Assembly: GCA_012064415.1 (NCBI GenBank)
Contig: SSNU01000119.1
Location: 596,529 to 660,528 of the forward strand
DNA length: 64,000 nt
Reading direction: 5' to 3'
Origin: Gyrodactylus bullatarudis
Lineage: Eukaryota; Platyhelminthes; Monogenea; Gyrodactylidea; Gyrodactylidae
Position 1 is the first letter of the stretch; each line of letters starts with the position of its first letter. This document shows, in pieces, positions 45,279-57,625 of this stretch. The position numbers and the translations under genes were made by a program. A model generated the notes under the pieces. That model saw only the letters and a list, made by a program, of their open reading frames with translations, was not told where the DNA came from and did not search any database.

Positions 45279-48200
45279 ATGTATGAGAAAAAGGACTTGG
45301 TTTAATTATTCAACAACTACTCTCCTATTCATAAATAGACTTCTTTTTCCAGGATGAATCAGTCTTGATTGAGGACACTCTCGATGTGATCCCAAATGGG
45401 TTAAAATTCTCTTTTGATCGTCAACGATTCCAACAGGTATACATTCACCCTCAATATAATCCTCATATGTTATAAGCTATTGGTAATGGGCTAATTTTAA
45501 TTTTTTCTTCCAGGATGAATATGAGTCTCATCATCTAATTGAGTACGTACACCAGATTGGGATCAGCTTTGAGGAATTCCACCTTGATCTGCAACAGTAT
45601 CTGAACATTCTCAAAATATCCCTCGCAGAACTAATTAATAGAGACTACGATGTCTTTGTTAGTCTGTCGACAAATCTGCATGAGATAAAAGATGTTATTG
45701 CTACCATTAAGAAACCCCTTGATGAATATCAGGCTATGATCTCTGTGAGTATCTAATTTCCCACATGAATAAATCTCCATTATTTTACTAGATTCCCCCC
45801 CCTCTTTCCTAATAGCAATTCCATCAAGAAGTAACCCTGGTCCAGAACAACCTGAGAGAATTGGACAGGGAAAGATTGGCCCTAGACTCAATTGAGGAAC
45901 AAATAAATAACATTAATACAATCTCGGATTGCATCGATCGTCTGGAGAACTGGCTAGACCCCTTGAAGAGTGCTCAAAATGTTAAACCAATAATAGAATC
46001 TGACCTGGACTCTTATCGATTGAAAAAGGACTCGGAAATGTTTAATTTAATCTCGGAACAGAATGAGCACATCTGGACTCAACTCCTCCCCTGGCCTGAG
46101 GATTGTCTCATGATCAATAGGTGAGTCAATTAAGAGAAAAATTAGACTCAGAAACTTTTGAGTATATTGATTCAATGTGTCATAACTTACATAATAACAT
46201 AAGTCTAAAAGCAAAATAGCTAGATAAGGCATCAAAAGACCTTTGGAATGCAAGAGAGAGCTATGTGAAAATCCCTTTTTACAAGAGAACATTCTTGTGA
46301 CTAGATAGATTTTAAGTAAAATTCTTTACTCTAATAAGTTTTATTGATTGGAACTACATCTATACACCAAAAGATCTTGATCAAATAATATCAATTATAT
46401 TCTTGAAGAATCAAGAATTTACTTAAGTGAGCCAGGTAAACCTTTTCTTAATTAGGTTAATCTTTTGTTTGCGAATAAACATTACATCTTTCAATTTCGA
46501 TTGAGATATAATTAATATCCATCTGAAATATGTGAAAAATGTGAAAGTAAATCTTGAAAATTTCACTTCTGTTAATCAATCAGAGCAGGTTAAACTTGTT
46601 TAAGAGTATCTTACTTTCAACGCCCCTTTATTTATTGATCTTTTTCTTATTAAGCATTAGAATTGATCCAAGAGAACGCATCGATCGAGTAACAGATGAA
46701 TTAATAAAGCTTGAAAACTATTCAGCCCATTTACCGGAGGAACAACCCATCTTAAAGAAGTGGAAAAGTCGCATTGACTGGATAAAGGAGAATGTGGAAC
46801 GTCTCCTAGAAGTTCGACTAAAGACTGGAATTGATCTTTGTCTCGAAGACCAGATGACAGGGAGTAAAGAGAGAAATTCCACCCTTGACTTTGAGTCAAT
46901 AGGGATTGTCTTGAAGCAGGCGTTTCATGCCTTCTCCTCCCTGGGTAAAATTAACCAGGCACAGAATATCTACGCTGAGTACAAGTTAAAAGAGAACCTC
47001 ATCAAAGTACGCCAAACAGCAATATAAGGCTATGAAGATATGAATAATATTCATTGGATATGGGAATTTACTATTTTTATTTCTCCAGATATTCACGAAC
47101 AAAAATCATTTTTGAATTCCATCTTGAAATGAATCTACAAAATGAATCCACGAATGCACCAAATTTTCAACAAGAAGCAAATAAAAGCCAATATCTGGGA
47201 TCAACATTAGTCAAGGAATTCGAATTCGCCTTAAGAAATTCAAAGGAATTCGTTATTATTATGAGAAATCAAACCATTTGAGGGAAAATGATACAAAATT
47301 TAGAAACTTGAATTTTTCTTAACAGAAACGGCGAGTTTCTCTCATTTTCTATGGCCAAATTTGAATTCTTTGTCAAATGATGATCCGATATGGAAAAAAT
47401 CATCTGCCCCAACATTGAAATTTGATGCATTTTCGAAATTCAAAAATTATTGAGGTTTTTGTAAAAATAGTAAATTCTCACCTTCATCTTTGTCACCTAT
47501 TTTGATCTAAAATTTTACTGTTCTGTGTCTTTTTAGATTTTAAACTTTTCCAACCTGATCACACTAGCTTCAGACGAACAAGAGTTTGATGAAAAATTAA
47601 AGAAAATCTTTGACAATGTCCTGAAATTCATTGATGATGAAGTCGTCTTTCTCAACACTTACCTCTGCTCAGATTCTTTCGAGTATGTCTTTTCTGCTCA
47701 GATGGAAAATTAGTCTCCCTAAATAATCTAAATATTTTTTTAAAGGAGAAAAAACTTTGACCTTTTACTAGGAGCCTTTTGGCCCCTATTTGTCGAGATA
47801 ATCAAGAATGAAGGGGAATTTTTCTCGATCGCTGAGCCAAGACGTCTGGCGAAATCATACAAAATCTCAATGGAGTTTTTGAATCAGTTCGAAAAGTACC
47901 TCAAATCTGATGAGCAACTGAATTGCTTTCGATGTGATGAAAACTATCAAAAGTTTATATCCCTCTGGAATTTATCTGTTTACTTTAGATTTGTGTAGGT
48001 TGTATTCTATTCAAGTTTGAAATATTTTCTTTAGCCATCGGGAAACAGTGAATAGCATGGAGAATTGTATCGTCAACCTATACGCACCTTACACCCATGG
48101 AAAGTATGGCTTCCAGTTGAGAGTTTGTGAAAACCTTGTTGACAATTTGATGAGGATATGGTCTGATGTCATCTTCTTACCTCCGTTGCGACATAGAACT

Positions 48201-49232
48201 CTCAAGTTAACCTGTCAGCTCTTCAAGAGGTTGTCTACTTTTATATCTGATCAATCTCATGAGAGTCATAACCCAGTGAGCCATCCTTACCTGTATAATT
48301 CTGTTGGCAAAGATATTCTAAAATATTTCTCTCTTTTAGAACCAGGACCAAGTTAAGAAAGACCTTGTTAAAGGCAATCAATTTGGTTTGAAGAATAAAG
48401 TGTCCCTTTTACATGACGCCTTGTTACTGGTCAAGGTGGCCAGGGGTGTATTTGATGGTATTATTATTCCAAAGCTCCTAGGAACCCTAGTTGATCTATC
48501 GGAAGACGAGGAAAAGTTGACTTTAGCAATAAACCTTCTCTTGGGTGAATCAATTAAGGAGATTGCAGAAAAATCAAAATTATTACAAGAGAATATTGAA
48601 TCTTTTGTGAGAAAAGAAGTGACAATTTTGCTCAGATCCATGTTGGAGATTCCCAGAGTGTATCGAAGAATGAATCGACCTCCACCAACCAATCCCTCAG
48701 ATTATGTTCAAATAGTATTTCATAAAATTGACAATTTCCTCGTTCTCTTGGAAAAGTTTATGTCTGATCAGGATGACAACCGAAAAGACCGTCTTGAATC
48801 TTGTCATGTTGTTAGCATTCTGGTAGACTTTCTCGAATCAATAGCGGAACTGTAAGCTGAACTGAGATCTGCAAGATGGTTTTTAATAAGCTATTTTCCA
48901 ATTTACAGAATTCGAAAGCAAGCTTTCGATTTGTTGACGACTGTCCGGCGCAGTGGAGAGAGTATGAAACGATTTAGAGAGGCCAAACAACTAGCCGGAA
49001 CAACTTCCTTAGCGTCGGCCAAGCCCCAGGCCCTGGAGGATGATGAAAAAATTCAAAAACAACTCAAAATCGATGTTCTGGAATTCTATAACCTCGTACG
49101 TTTCAGTTCCTCTGGTTCCTTTCTATCTTTTCAGTATTCCTTTTTTAGATTTCAGCCAAAACCTATCTCGACCTCACTCGAATGCCCAGATTAGTGGAAA
49201 TGAAAGATTATATTGAAAAGGAAATTTTGTGA
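45279..49232 (+). CDS. COG2: Conserved oligomeric Golgi complex subunit 2
   Basis: Exons: 45279-45299, 45353-45436, 45514-45744, 45816-46120, 46661-47006, 47537-47682, 47746-47994, 48035-48275, 48340-48851, 48909-49095, 49149-49232, about 801 aa (human 738). The N-terminus (LKFSFDRQRF, then ELINRDYDVFVSLSTNL) matches COG2 strongly (ELINKDYADFVNLSTNL). YKISMEFLNQFEK and LWNLSVYFRFVHRET match the middle; LIRKQAFDLLTTVRRSGESMKRF lies near the end. COG2 is in lobe A of the COG tether that retains Golgi enzymes by retrograde vesicle capture. The first coding exon (MYEKKDL) is tentative because its donor (GTTTAA) is weak. Exon 7 has a tandem acceptor at 47745/47748, both in frame. The stop is 74 bp from the IFT121 stop (convergent). 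Confidence 0.88.
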
Positions 49233-49306
49233 TACCCTCAACTTTTTTGTCAAAATGTTTAATATAATCTCTATCCTTATTAACACCAGCAGTGTTCATT
49301 GGTTGG

Positions 49307-52300
49307 TCATTGGTTATCGTGATTGTTGTCATGATTCTGTGGATTATAGCAGAACGGGCACATTGCCTGGTTACACTCTCTTGATAAGGAAGTTTTCTGG
49401 CACTCGGGACAGAGAACTGTCTTATCTGTGTCCCTGATCATCCTTCCTGAGGCAATGCATAGACCAGGGTAACCATCGTACGAAGTTCCTCCCTCACCCT
49501 CAGGTAGGATATTGTTAATCTTTTCGATGAAATTGTTCAGCTCATTAATTTTTTCACTGCTCTCATTTGAGTGGTAAAGCTTTAGCTTCTTCAACAAGAA
49601 ACTCGTGTACCCTTTGTCCTTTTCATATAGCAGTGAACAAAACACTAGAAGAATTTGATTCAAGGTTCATTTTACAACTATACCTATGAGAGACAACTCA
49701 CAACGTGTCGAGGTAATCTTTCTCTCATCAATTATCGACTCGAATCTGATGAGTTGTTTTGCAATGTTAATGAGACGTTCATCGTACTCCTCTCCCCTAG
49801 CTATCCTCTTTATTATCGTTAACCAATGAAAATATTCCACATATATCCACATGTTTGAGGCTGGCAGACTCGGTAAATCCTTGAGAATATCTTTTAAATC
49901 GTCCTTATTGGTGTTGGTGAGAATTTCCTTTAGAATTTCCACTGAAGTCCCAGAAGAAGAACTTGGCCCATTATACAGGGGCATTTTTCGAGTACTTGTC
50001 AAGAGCTCCAAGATCCTCAAGTGTCTAACTTTTTCCTCTTCTGGGTCTAGGTTCAGTTCTAAATTATCACGGGACATTTTCAAAGCAATTTGCCCTGCCA
50101 ACTTATTCAGGCCCACTTGAATGGCGATTGTGTAGCCCTTCTCATAATTTCCCCTCGAAATATGCTGACAAACCAATTGACTCATTATAAAGAGGAATTC
50201 CTTCTCATCTTTGTGAAAGTATTCTGACAAAACTGTGTACTTATTCTCAGCTATGCAGAAGTTGATAAGTTCACGAATCTCTTCCTCCTAGATGGTATAA
50301 AATGGGGGATAGATGATCTCTTTTATCTGCCTATTTCAACTACTAAGCTTACAGAAATGAATCTTTGGAATATTTCTCCATATTGCCTATGGAACATTTT
50401 CTTTTTCAACTCGAATTCTTCCTCAGATTCCTTAATGATAGAGTTCTCACATTGACGTCTGAAATATGATCCGAATCGTTGGGAGTAATCTGGTATCTGT
50501 AGTTTTTGCTCGAATAAACTGAGTCCCAGGAAGTCTCTCTTGGCCAATAAGAGACTCTTGCCTTGCTCACCAAACTCTTTTGATTCCAAAATGTCACAAG
50601 TTTGTTTCTCTTCGCCGTCCTCTTTGAACTTTTCAATTTGCCAAACCTTTAGCTGCATTTTTACATCGAAACTAACCAAAATTATTGACCCAGAATTGAA
50701 TAGGATGCCAGAAGGAATATTTTCAAACTTTTTTACTAGACAGGTCGTGTTGTAGAGGGATATCCTGGAATCCTTAACCAGTCCATAAATTGAAGAATTC
50801 TTCTAGAAACAAAAAAATTAAATTTACAATTTCCCACTTTGGAAAAGACTACACTGGTCACATTATCCAGGGCTAACAGCAAGCCATCCTTATGCGAGAA
50901 TAGACTAAACTTTAGTTGAAAATCCACCAGTCCAAAGAGTCTAATGGAGTCCAAGATTAGAATGAAACCTACTTCAGGTTGTCACTGCAACTGAAACAGC
51001 AAAGTTCCTGAGATACTTTTGTATGGACGAGCTGGTTGACTCTGGGCTTTTCTCGGTCGAATTCGATTCCTAATATTTTACCAGAACTGAGAACAGCCAC
51101 AACGGTAGACTTGACCTGTTGTAGGAACTTGAAGGAAAACTTGTCAGATTCCACAACTTTCTCGTCATCTCGCAATAATTCATAGTTTTCATTGAGAATA
51201 TACGATGAGCAGGTGGTAAAGTCCCAGCTGAGCAAAATGAATCTGCTCTTAACCAAAATTATAATGAAATCATCCGTCATTGTAGTGCAAGTGGGCAAGA
51301 AATTTATCCCCTTTTGCCTCTTTACATTACCTTGAAGAGTTGATATTGTCAAAATCACTGAGTCTGACTGAACCTTTTCAAGATAGATCAAGTTTCCTTG
51401 CCACAAGTAAACATAAATAATGTGTTTAAAATTCGTCCTAAATGATTCTGTCCAGTTTTTCTCATTCAAGTTGAAATAGTTAAATTTTGAATTATCTCTA
51501 AGCATGAGCCAGTCCCCTGAGACTTGAATATTTTCCGAAGGAATAAAAGTAAAGTTGCAAATAATTTTATCCATGCTAATCGAGAGTATAGTTGAATTTT
51601 TCCAAGAAAGAAAAACTTGAGTACACTCGCCCAAGGACAATTCAACTAGAAACTTGCCCATATTATCCAGAATTCTCAATAAAGGCTTTCCATTTACCAT
51701 GAGGGAAATTGCAAAAAGTTTATTCTTCTCGTTATATGTCTCATGTAAGAGTATATCCTGAGATGGACAATACTTCTTTGGTATTTTCATAAAAATTTGA
51801 GCATCTTTGGTGAAAACTGCTTTCTTACTAGGCTCTATCCATCTTATTGAATGAACTGAGCTGTAAAATGACACTTCTTCCCTGAACAGAATTGATGAGT
51901 AACAGTCGAGAACTACAAGTGATTTGCTTATCGAACTCACCAAGACTAATTCTGTACCACTCGGATTCCAGTCGAAACAAGTAATCTTGAATTCACAATG
52001 AAGACTCCAAAGCAAACATCCCATCAGATCAATAAGGAAAATGATATCATCATTGGAAATCAGACATAAATATCTCCCATCTGGACACCATTTTGTGAAT
52101 TTAATCGAAGTGTTATTCTTGAAACCTCGCATTTCTAGTTTCCAGTCTTGCTTAAATTTAATCCATTGAACTACAGAGCCGAATATGTCCAATGACACTA
52201 GCCTATTGAAATATTCATTCCAAATAAGGGATTTAATACGAGTTTCATGCTCGATGAGAGTTTTTATTTCAACCTTTTCATCATCTTGTAATTTTATTTG

Positions 52301-52441
52301 ACGGATAATGCCCTCCCCGCTACCAAGTAATAAAAAGCCCTCTTTTTCACTCCACGAAATCGCTGATATCGGATAAGGATTTTCATATTTGATCTAAATT
52401 TAATTTGAATTCTCTACTTTTTGACAAGATATTAAGTTCAT
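49307..52441 (-). CDS. WDR35: IFT121/WDR35-like intraflagellar transport A subunit, shortened
   Basis: Exons 52441-52418, 52393-50973, 50940-50838, 50802-50353, 50287-49684 and 49644-49307 give 979 aa (human WDR35 1181). The start MNLISCQKIKYENPYPIS, then ISWSEKEGFLLLGSGEG, parallels WDR35 (FFYLSKKI, VSWNKEQGFIACGGEDG). VVQWIKFKQDWKLEM and IDLMGCLLWS parallel IVWMLYKGSWIEEM and GSVDGNRIWG. A WD40 region is followed by an alpha-solenoid and a C-terminal zinc ribbon (LCIASGRMI, CPECQKTS, CPFC) like that of WDR35. IFT121 is part of the IFT-A complex for retrograde ciliary transport and cargo entry. Much of the solenoid is missing relative to human. Introns are 24, 32, 35, 65 and 39 nt. Identification rests on these motif parallels; divergence is high. 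Confidence 0.72.
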
Positions 52442-52629
52442 ATTGAACTTTTCCTTATTGATAATTCATATTTAAGTTAATATCGTCAACTATTGCCAAT
52501 GTAAATTAAATTTACTAAATTTACTAAAGTTGATAGTTTGATTTTCAAATTAGTTCCAAGTCATCGATAAACTTGTTCAAAGACTCTCACTTGGATATTG
52601 TTTTATTGATACAAATTATTAAATTTGTA
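52442..52629. promoter_or_regulatory. Divergent promoter region between IFT121 and RFC1
   Basis: The 188 bp between opposing start codons is AT-rich with no recognisable motif. It should contain both promoters. Confidence 0.4.
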
Positions 52630-55600
52630 ATGAGCAAAAAGAGACCAATTCCTGTGCTACTTAGTGATTCCGATGCAGGTAAGTGAATTTTTACTAAAAT
52701 CAAGAAAATATCGAAGAAAAGCCTAGTAGTAAAGCCAAAAAGGCACGCAAATCAGACAAAAAGTCTAACAATGCATCTCTGGATCAATTTTTGAGTTCAA
52801 AAGATTCCAACAAATCTAACAAACCTGCTACTATTGAAAATTTCTTTAAAAAGGATGTCGCCAAGAAGCCAAAAGAATCTAGCAAAGTTAATGTCGATGA
52901 CTTCTTTGGGTCTAGTTCCGCCGAATCAACCATACCCAAAAAGTCTCCCATTAAGGCCCAACTTGAGAGTAGAATGTCACCAAAAAAATTAATGGATACT
53001 TCCAACGGGAAATCCCCTATCAAGTCTCAATTGGAATCCAAAATCTCTCCTAAAAAAGTCAATGATTCATGTGAAAGTTCTAGTCTTATGTCCAAGTCCC
53101 CTATTGTCAAGAAAAATCTAACCAACAAGTCACCTAAAAAAGATCAAGCTGATGTGAAAGATAGCCCTGAAATCGATAAAAAGATATCACCCAAGAAAAA
53201 ATCCCCTATGAAAACAACAGAGACTCCCGAAAAGAAGTCCAAAGTTTTCGTTCCTGAAACACCATCAAAAGATGACGACTCTATCCTCAATTCTAGTACA
53301 AATTCTGTATCGGAAAAGAAAAATAAATACTTTAGTTACATGAGCAGAGAGGGACCTCAGATGTTGGGCCAGAGAGAAATACCCCAAGGTTCCGCCAACT
53401 GCCTTAATGGATTAACTTTTGTCTTCACCGGTGTCATGGACTATATTGAACGTGATGATGCTCAAAAGTTGGTTGTCAAGTGTGGTGGTAGAGTTACCCA
53501 GTCGATAAGTAAAAAAACTACGTACTTGGTTACTGGCCGTGAGTGTGGTGAAAGTAAACTTGCTAAAGCCAAATCTTGCAATGTCAAGCTTATGACAGAA
53601 GATGAATTCTTTTCTCTTATGGAATCACATTCTAAAAAGACTAAGCATAATGAAGTAAAACTCGATGAAGACTCTTCAATATCGAAACCTCTGACCGGAT
53701 TCTCCTTGGTAAAAAATCGAAAGTCTGATACCAAACAGGAGCAAAGTCCACCCAAAAAGATTAAGAAAACCGAGGATGAATTCAAGGAACCGACCAAGTC
53801 ACCTAAAAAGATTAAAAAGGACGACTCTTCAAAAGAAGTTTCTTCTGAAAGTCAGACCAAGACCCTTGAGAAACCATTGGGCTCATCCTCACATGATCTT
53901 TGGGTCGACAAGTATCGCCCCAAGGCCAGAAACAATCTCATCGGTCATAATGGAGAAAAGAGTCCCGCTAATAAACTCTTTGCCTGGCTTTCAGCTTGGC
54001 AAAATGATTTTAGCAAAGGTAAGCCATTTCGTTATTTATTTATTCGGTACATTAGTTAATGTATGATTATTTCATTCCAGGTCTTAAGGAAAAGGCATAC
54101 AATTCTGCTCCACCCTGGGGTGCCAGTGCCTCTGATGATGGAAAATGGTCTCGCGCTGTATTACTCAGTGGTCCACCGGGAATTGGAAAAACTTCGGCTG
54201 CTATGGTTATCTGCAATGAGCTCGGATATTCCTACACTGAAATGAATGCCAGTGATTCAAGGAGTAAAAATATGATGAAAGAACAACTCGGAGACTCCCT
54301 GAAGATGTCCCATCTGAAAGATATGGCCATTGGCTCAACCAAAACTCTCAATGTAAAGAAACACGTTTTGATTATGGATGAAATAGATGGCATGGCGGGT
54401 AATGAAGATCGCGGAGGAATACAAGAGATTATCTCCATGATAAAAACCTCAAAGATTCCTGTTATCTGCATCTGCAACGATAGGCAATCACAAAAAATTA
54501 GATCTCTCTCCAACTATTGCCTCGACTTGAGATTCTCTCGTCCCAGGGTTGAACAAATCAGGTCCACCCTCATGTCAATTTGCTACAAGGAAGGCGTAAA
54601 AGTCCCCCAAAGTGTTCTGAATGAGATCATTGAAGCCTCCAATCATGATATTCGCCAAGTCATCAACACAGTTCAAATGTGGTCCCGTGAAAACAACTTT
54701 GATGTTGCCATACAAGCAGCACCGAAAGATTTGAAAGTTGGCGCCTTTGATGTTATCCGTAAAATCTTTCAGCCAGAAATATCTGGTAAAGGTGGAAAGC
54801 CAGTTACTATGACAGAGGCAATGGATCACTTTTTCCAGGACTACTCCCTGGTCCCCTTGTTTGTGCAAGAGAGTTATCTCAAAATTAGCCAAAGAAATTC
54901 TGGGTATTTATCAAATACACTACTAATATATTTACACATTTTTATAAAACTTTTCAATTAATTTTATAGAGGTCCTCACGCTCAACTGGAAGCGTTGGCC
55001 AAGGCCAGCTATGATATGTGCACTGGTGATATGATTAGTCATGCTATCCGAAAGGCAGGCACTGGCTCATGGTCTCTACTCCCAGTTGAAGCTATATTTA
55101 GTACTGTTGCTCCGGGCTTTTATGTTCGTGGGTCATTACCTGGTGGACCAATGGGTGTCTCATTTCCTGCATGGTTCGGCAAGAATTCCACCACCTCAAA
55201 ATCTTACCGCCAACTAACTCAGCTCTCAACTCACATGCGATTATCCTCTGAGGCTGGATCATACACCAACTCTTCCCTGAGTCTTGATCTTCTTCATTAT
55301 TTGAGTACATTGATGACCACGAGAATCGCTGAAGGTACAAAATCTATTTCTATACTCAATATCCTCATCTATCTGGTGGGATATTGCTATGAAAAAGTGT
55401 TTATAATCAAAATCTTTTCTTCTCTACATTCCAGGTGACATAGAATTTGGCGTCAACACCCTGAATGATTATAATCTCCTGAAAGATGACTATGATGCTA
55501 TTAACGAGTTGACCACATGGCCAAACATTCAAAAGTCGGCCATAATCGATTCAAAGATCAAAGCAGCATTCACCAGGGCCTATAATAAATCTGAACATCT

Positions 55601-56417
55601 CCTTCCATATTCCACACAACAGTCTACAGTTGCCTCCAAGAAACGAGGCACTGCCAGCGTCACTGGAGAAGAAGATGAGTTTAACGAAGAAGACGAGGAC
55701 GTCGAAGAGAAGGAAGACGACTTGACTGCATTTAAAATTGTACGTTTCAAAAATAGGTTTTTTCTACTTATTCTTTTTATCTCCTGCTTAGAAGATGACT
55801 CGTTTTAGTTGAAAATATATGTATATTTAAGAATTTGATTTTTCCTATAAAGTACACTCAGCGTTTCTCACTCGTAGAATAACATTTTTACTCTATTCTC
55901 TAACAACATTGTGCAATAATCCATAAAATCTTCAAACAAAGAGAAAGAGAGTGAAAAGAAAAGTCTGCTACTTTGAGTTGAAGTAACATTATTTTTCTCT
56001 TTCTAATTTTTCTAACCTCAGTTTCTATTATATTGTGGAGAGGTTTCGTGTCCTTCAACACTCTTGATTAATTACTACATCTATTTTCTCATCATCAATT
56101 ATATACAGTAGAGTTAGTTATACTCTCAGAGTTATGTTGTAGCCTTTATCATGCATTAATTAATTATTTCCATGTATGCAATATCGATTTCTATTCCAAA
56201 CATGTATTTAATAGAAAATTAAACATGGATTCTAGATATACGGGTGGTTCCTAGTGTAAGCTTCAAGAAAGATGATAAAATTTAAATACATTCATTGGTA
56301 TTTCTCATTTATCCTTTTCTTGTCTAGAAATCAACTGGAAAAAAAGCTGCTGCTGCTGCTGCTACTTCAACCACCAAAGAGGCCAGCAAAGTAAAGAAGA
56401 GAGTTGTAAAAAAATAG
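52630..56417 (+). CDS. RFC1: Replication factor C large subunit
   Basis: Exons 52630-52678, 52705-54018, 54081-54903, 54970-55334, 55435-55739 and 56328-56417 give 981 aa (human 1148). The N-terminus is basic and repetitive (SPKK motifs) with PIP-box-like IENFFKK. The BRCT domain is at about residues 235-310 (GPQMLGQREIPQGSANC, GGRVTQSISKKTTYLV). The AAA+ domain has Walker A SGPPGIGKTSAAM, Walker B LIMDEIDGMAGNEDRGG and the sensor region CNDRQSQKIRSL; then comes the RFC1 C-terminal domain (AFTRAYNKSEHLLPYS). RFC1 loads PCNA onto primed DNA with RFC2-5 and ATP. The last exon has six Ala from GCT repeats and ends VVKK. First intron 26 nt, last 588 nt. An AATAAA lies about 25 bp past the stop. 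Divergent from IFT121. Confidence 0.96.
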
Positions 56418-56503
56418 TTTATCATATTTCAAATCAGATGATGAATAAAATTGTATTTCTCTAAGTAATAATTCTGAATCTTATTTGTGACTGACTGATA
56501 TTA

Positions 56504-57625
56504 TTATTGAACATTTTCCTTGGTCTCTCTTAGTGTCATGGCCCTGTTATCATAGCCATAAGATGGGGATGAAGGAGGCCAGGTTTCCTGGCTCTGACCA
56601 TCTTGGTTGATATCTGTTATAGATAAGTATGCTGTCCTAAGAGTATAAACAAATGAAAGTGTAAAGGCTATGAAGACAAATGTTATGCTAAGTGCTATGC
56701 CTATCCGAATACTAGACAAATGTGTTATTATGGCAATTTCAAGAATCTTTTGACAACCATTTGTGAATATAGGTACTTGATATGAAGAATCGCCAGAAAC
56801 AGCCAGATTCTTAAGCTGGCAATCTGTCTTGTCAGGAGTGCACTTGCAACTTTCTTCAAGGACACTCTGAATTATTGAATTTGAATATATTATAGTTTTA
56901 TTGTCAGCTTTAGAAAGTTAATGTAATAAGACCAAGAACATACTTGAATCTATGGGAAACCAATCCTCGTAGGAATCATATCCACAACACCTTTGCTTGC
57001 GTTGAATAGCGAACCAGCACGATTGTGCAGTGGTCCCAGTATTGTTATTCAGTATGGAATTTTTCATTTCCGTGAAAAGACCTGGTATAGAATTGTTGAG
57101 TCCGTAGTTTTCATCAACAACTTTTGCCATAAAATTTGAAGCGAGAATCAGGGCAACAATTTCCCCGATTATCAACAAGAGTAATATAAACCCAGATGGC
57201 CGTATCCAACCAATTCTTTTGATTTTGTTAAATCCTTTAAATTTCCAAGTGTCAGGATAATCATTCTCTTCGAATGTCTCAGATGGATGTTTGATTCTAG
57301 TCGTTTGAATAACCTTGTGAACATTTTTCTGAATTACACTATCCCCATCCGAAAAACCAGTGACGAATACAAATTTTGGGGAAAAGATAAGTGCAAACAG
57401 TCCAATTAAGCCCAAAATAAGTGTAAGAATTCCTAATATAAGTGAAATCCAAGCCGACACATAGTAAATATTGAAAACAGGACATGACCAGTAATTGAAG
57501 GATAAACTGTAACCACTCAGTGAAACCACCACTACGCTGAATATTATAAGCATTATAATAAAAATGAAATGTAGAGAATATGTTATCAAGATTCTTTTCT
57601 TAAATTCCTGAGAGTTGAGAACCAT
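56504..57625 (-). CDS. Tetraspanin-like four-pass membrane protein
   Basis: Two exons, about 57625-56933 and 56866-56504, 351 aa. Four hydrophobic segments fit TM1 (about 12-38), TM2 (about 55-82), TM3 (about 146-170) and TM4 (near 293-315). The large extracellular loop has the tetraspanin CCG motif (RKQRCCGYDSYEDW) and later ESCKC plus single cysteines, consistent with the disulfide core. Tetraspanins organise membrane microdomains with integrins and other partners. The loop between TM2 and TM3 is about 60 residues, far longer than the usual few. The splice donor is uncertain: in-frame joining needs GTCTTA at 56932, while a better-looking GTATGT nearby would shift frame. The gene is tail-to-tail with RFC1 (86 bp). 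Confidence 0.75.

Noticed and set aside
47054..47281. Open frame of 75 codons inside a COG2 intron
   Set aside because: It begins after a plausible acceptor but ends in a stop with no donor, has no COG2 similarity, and skipping it joins the flanking exons in phase.
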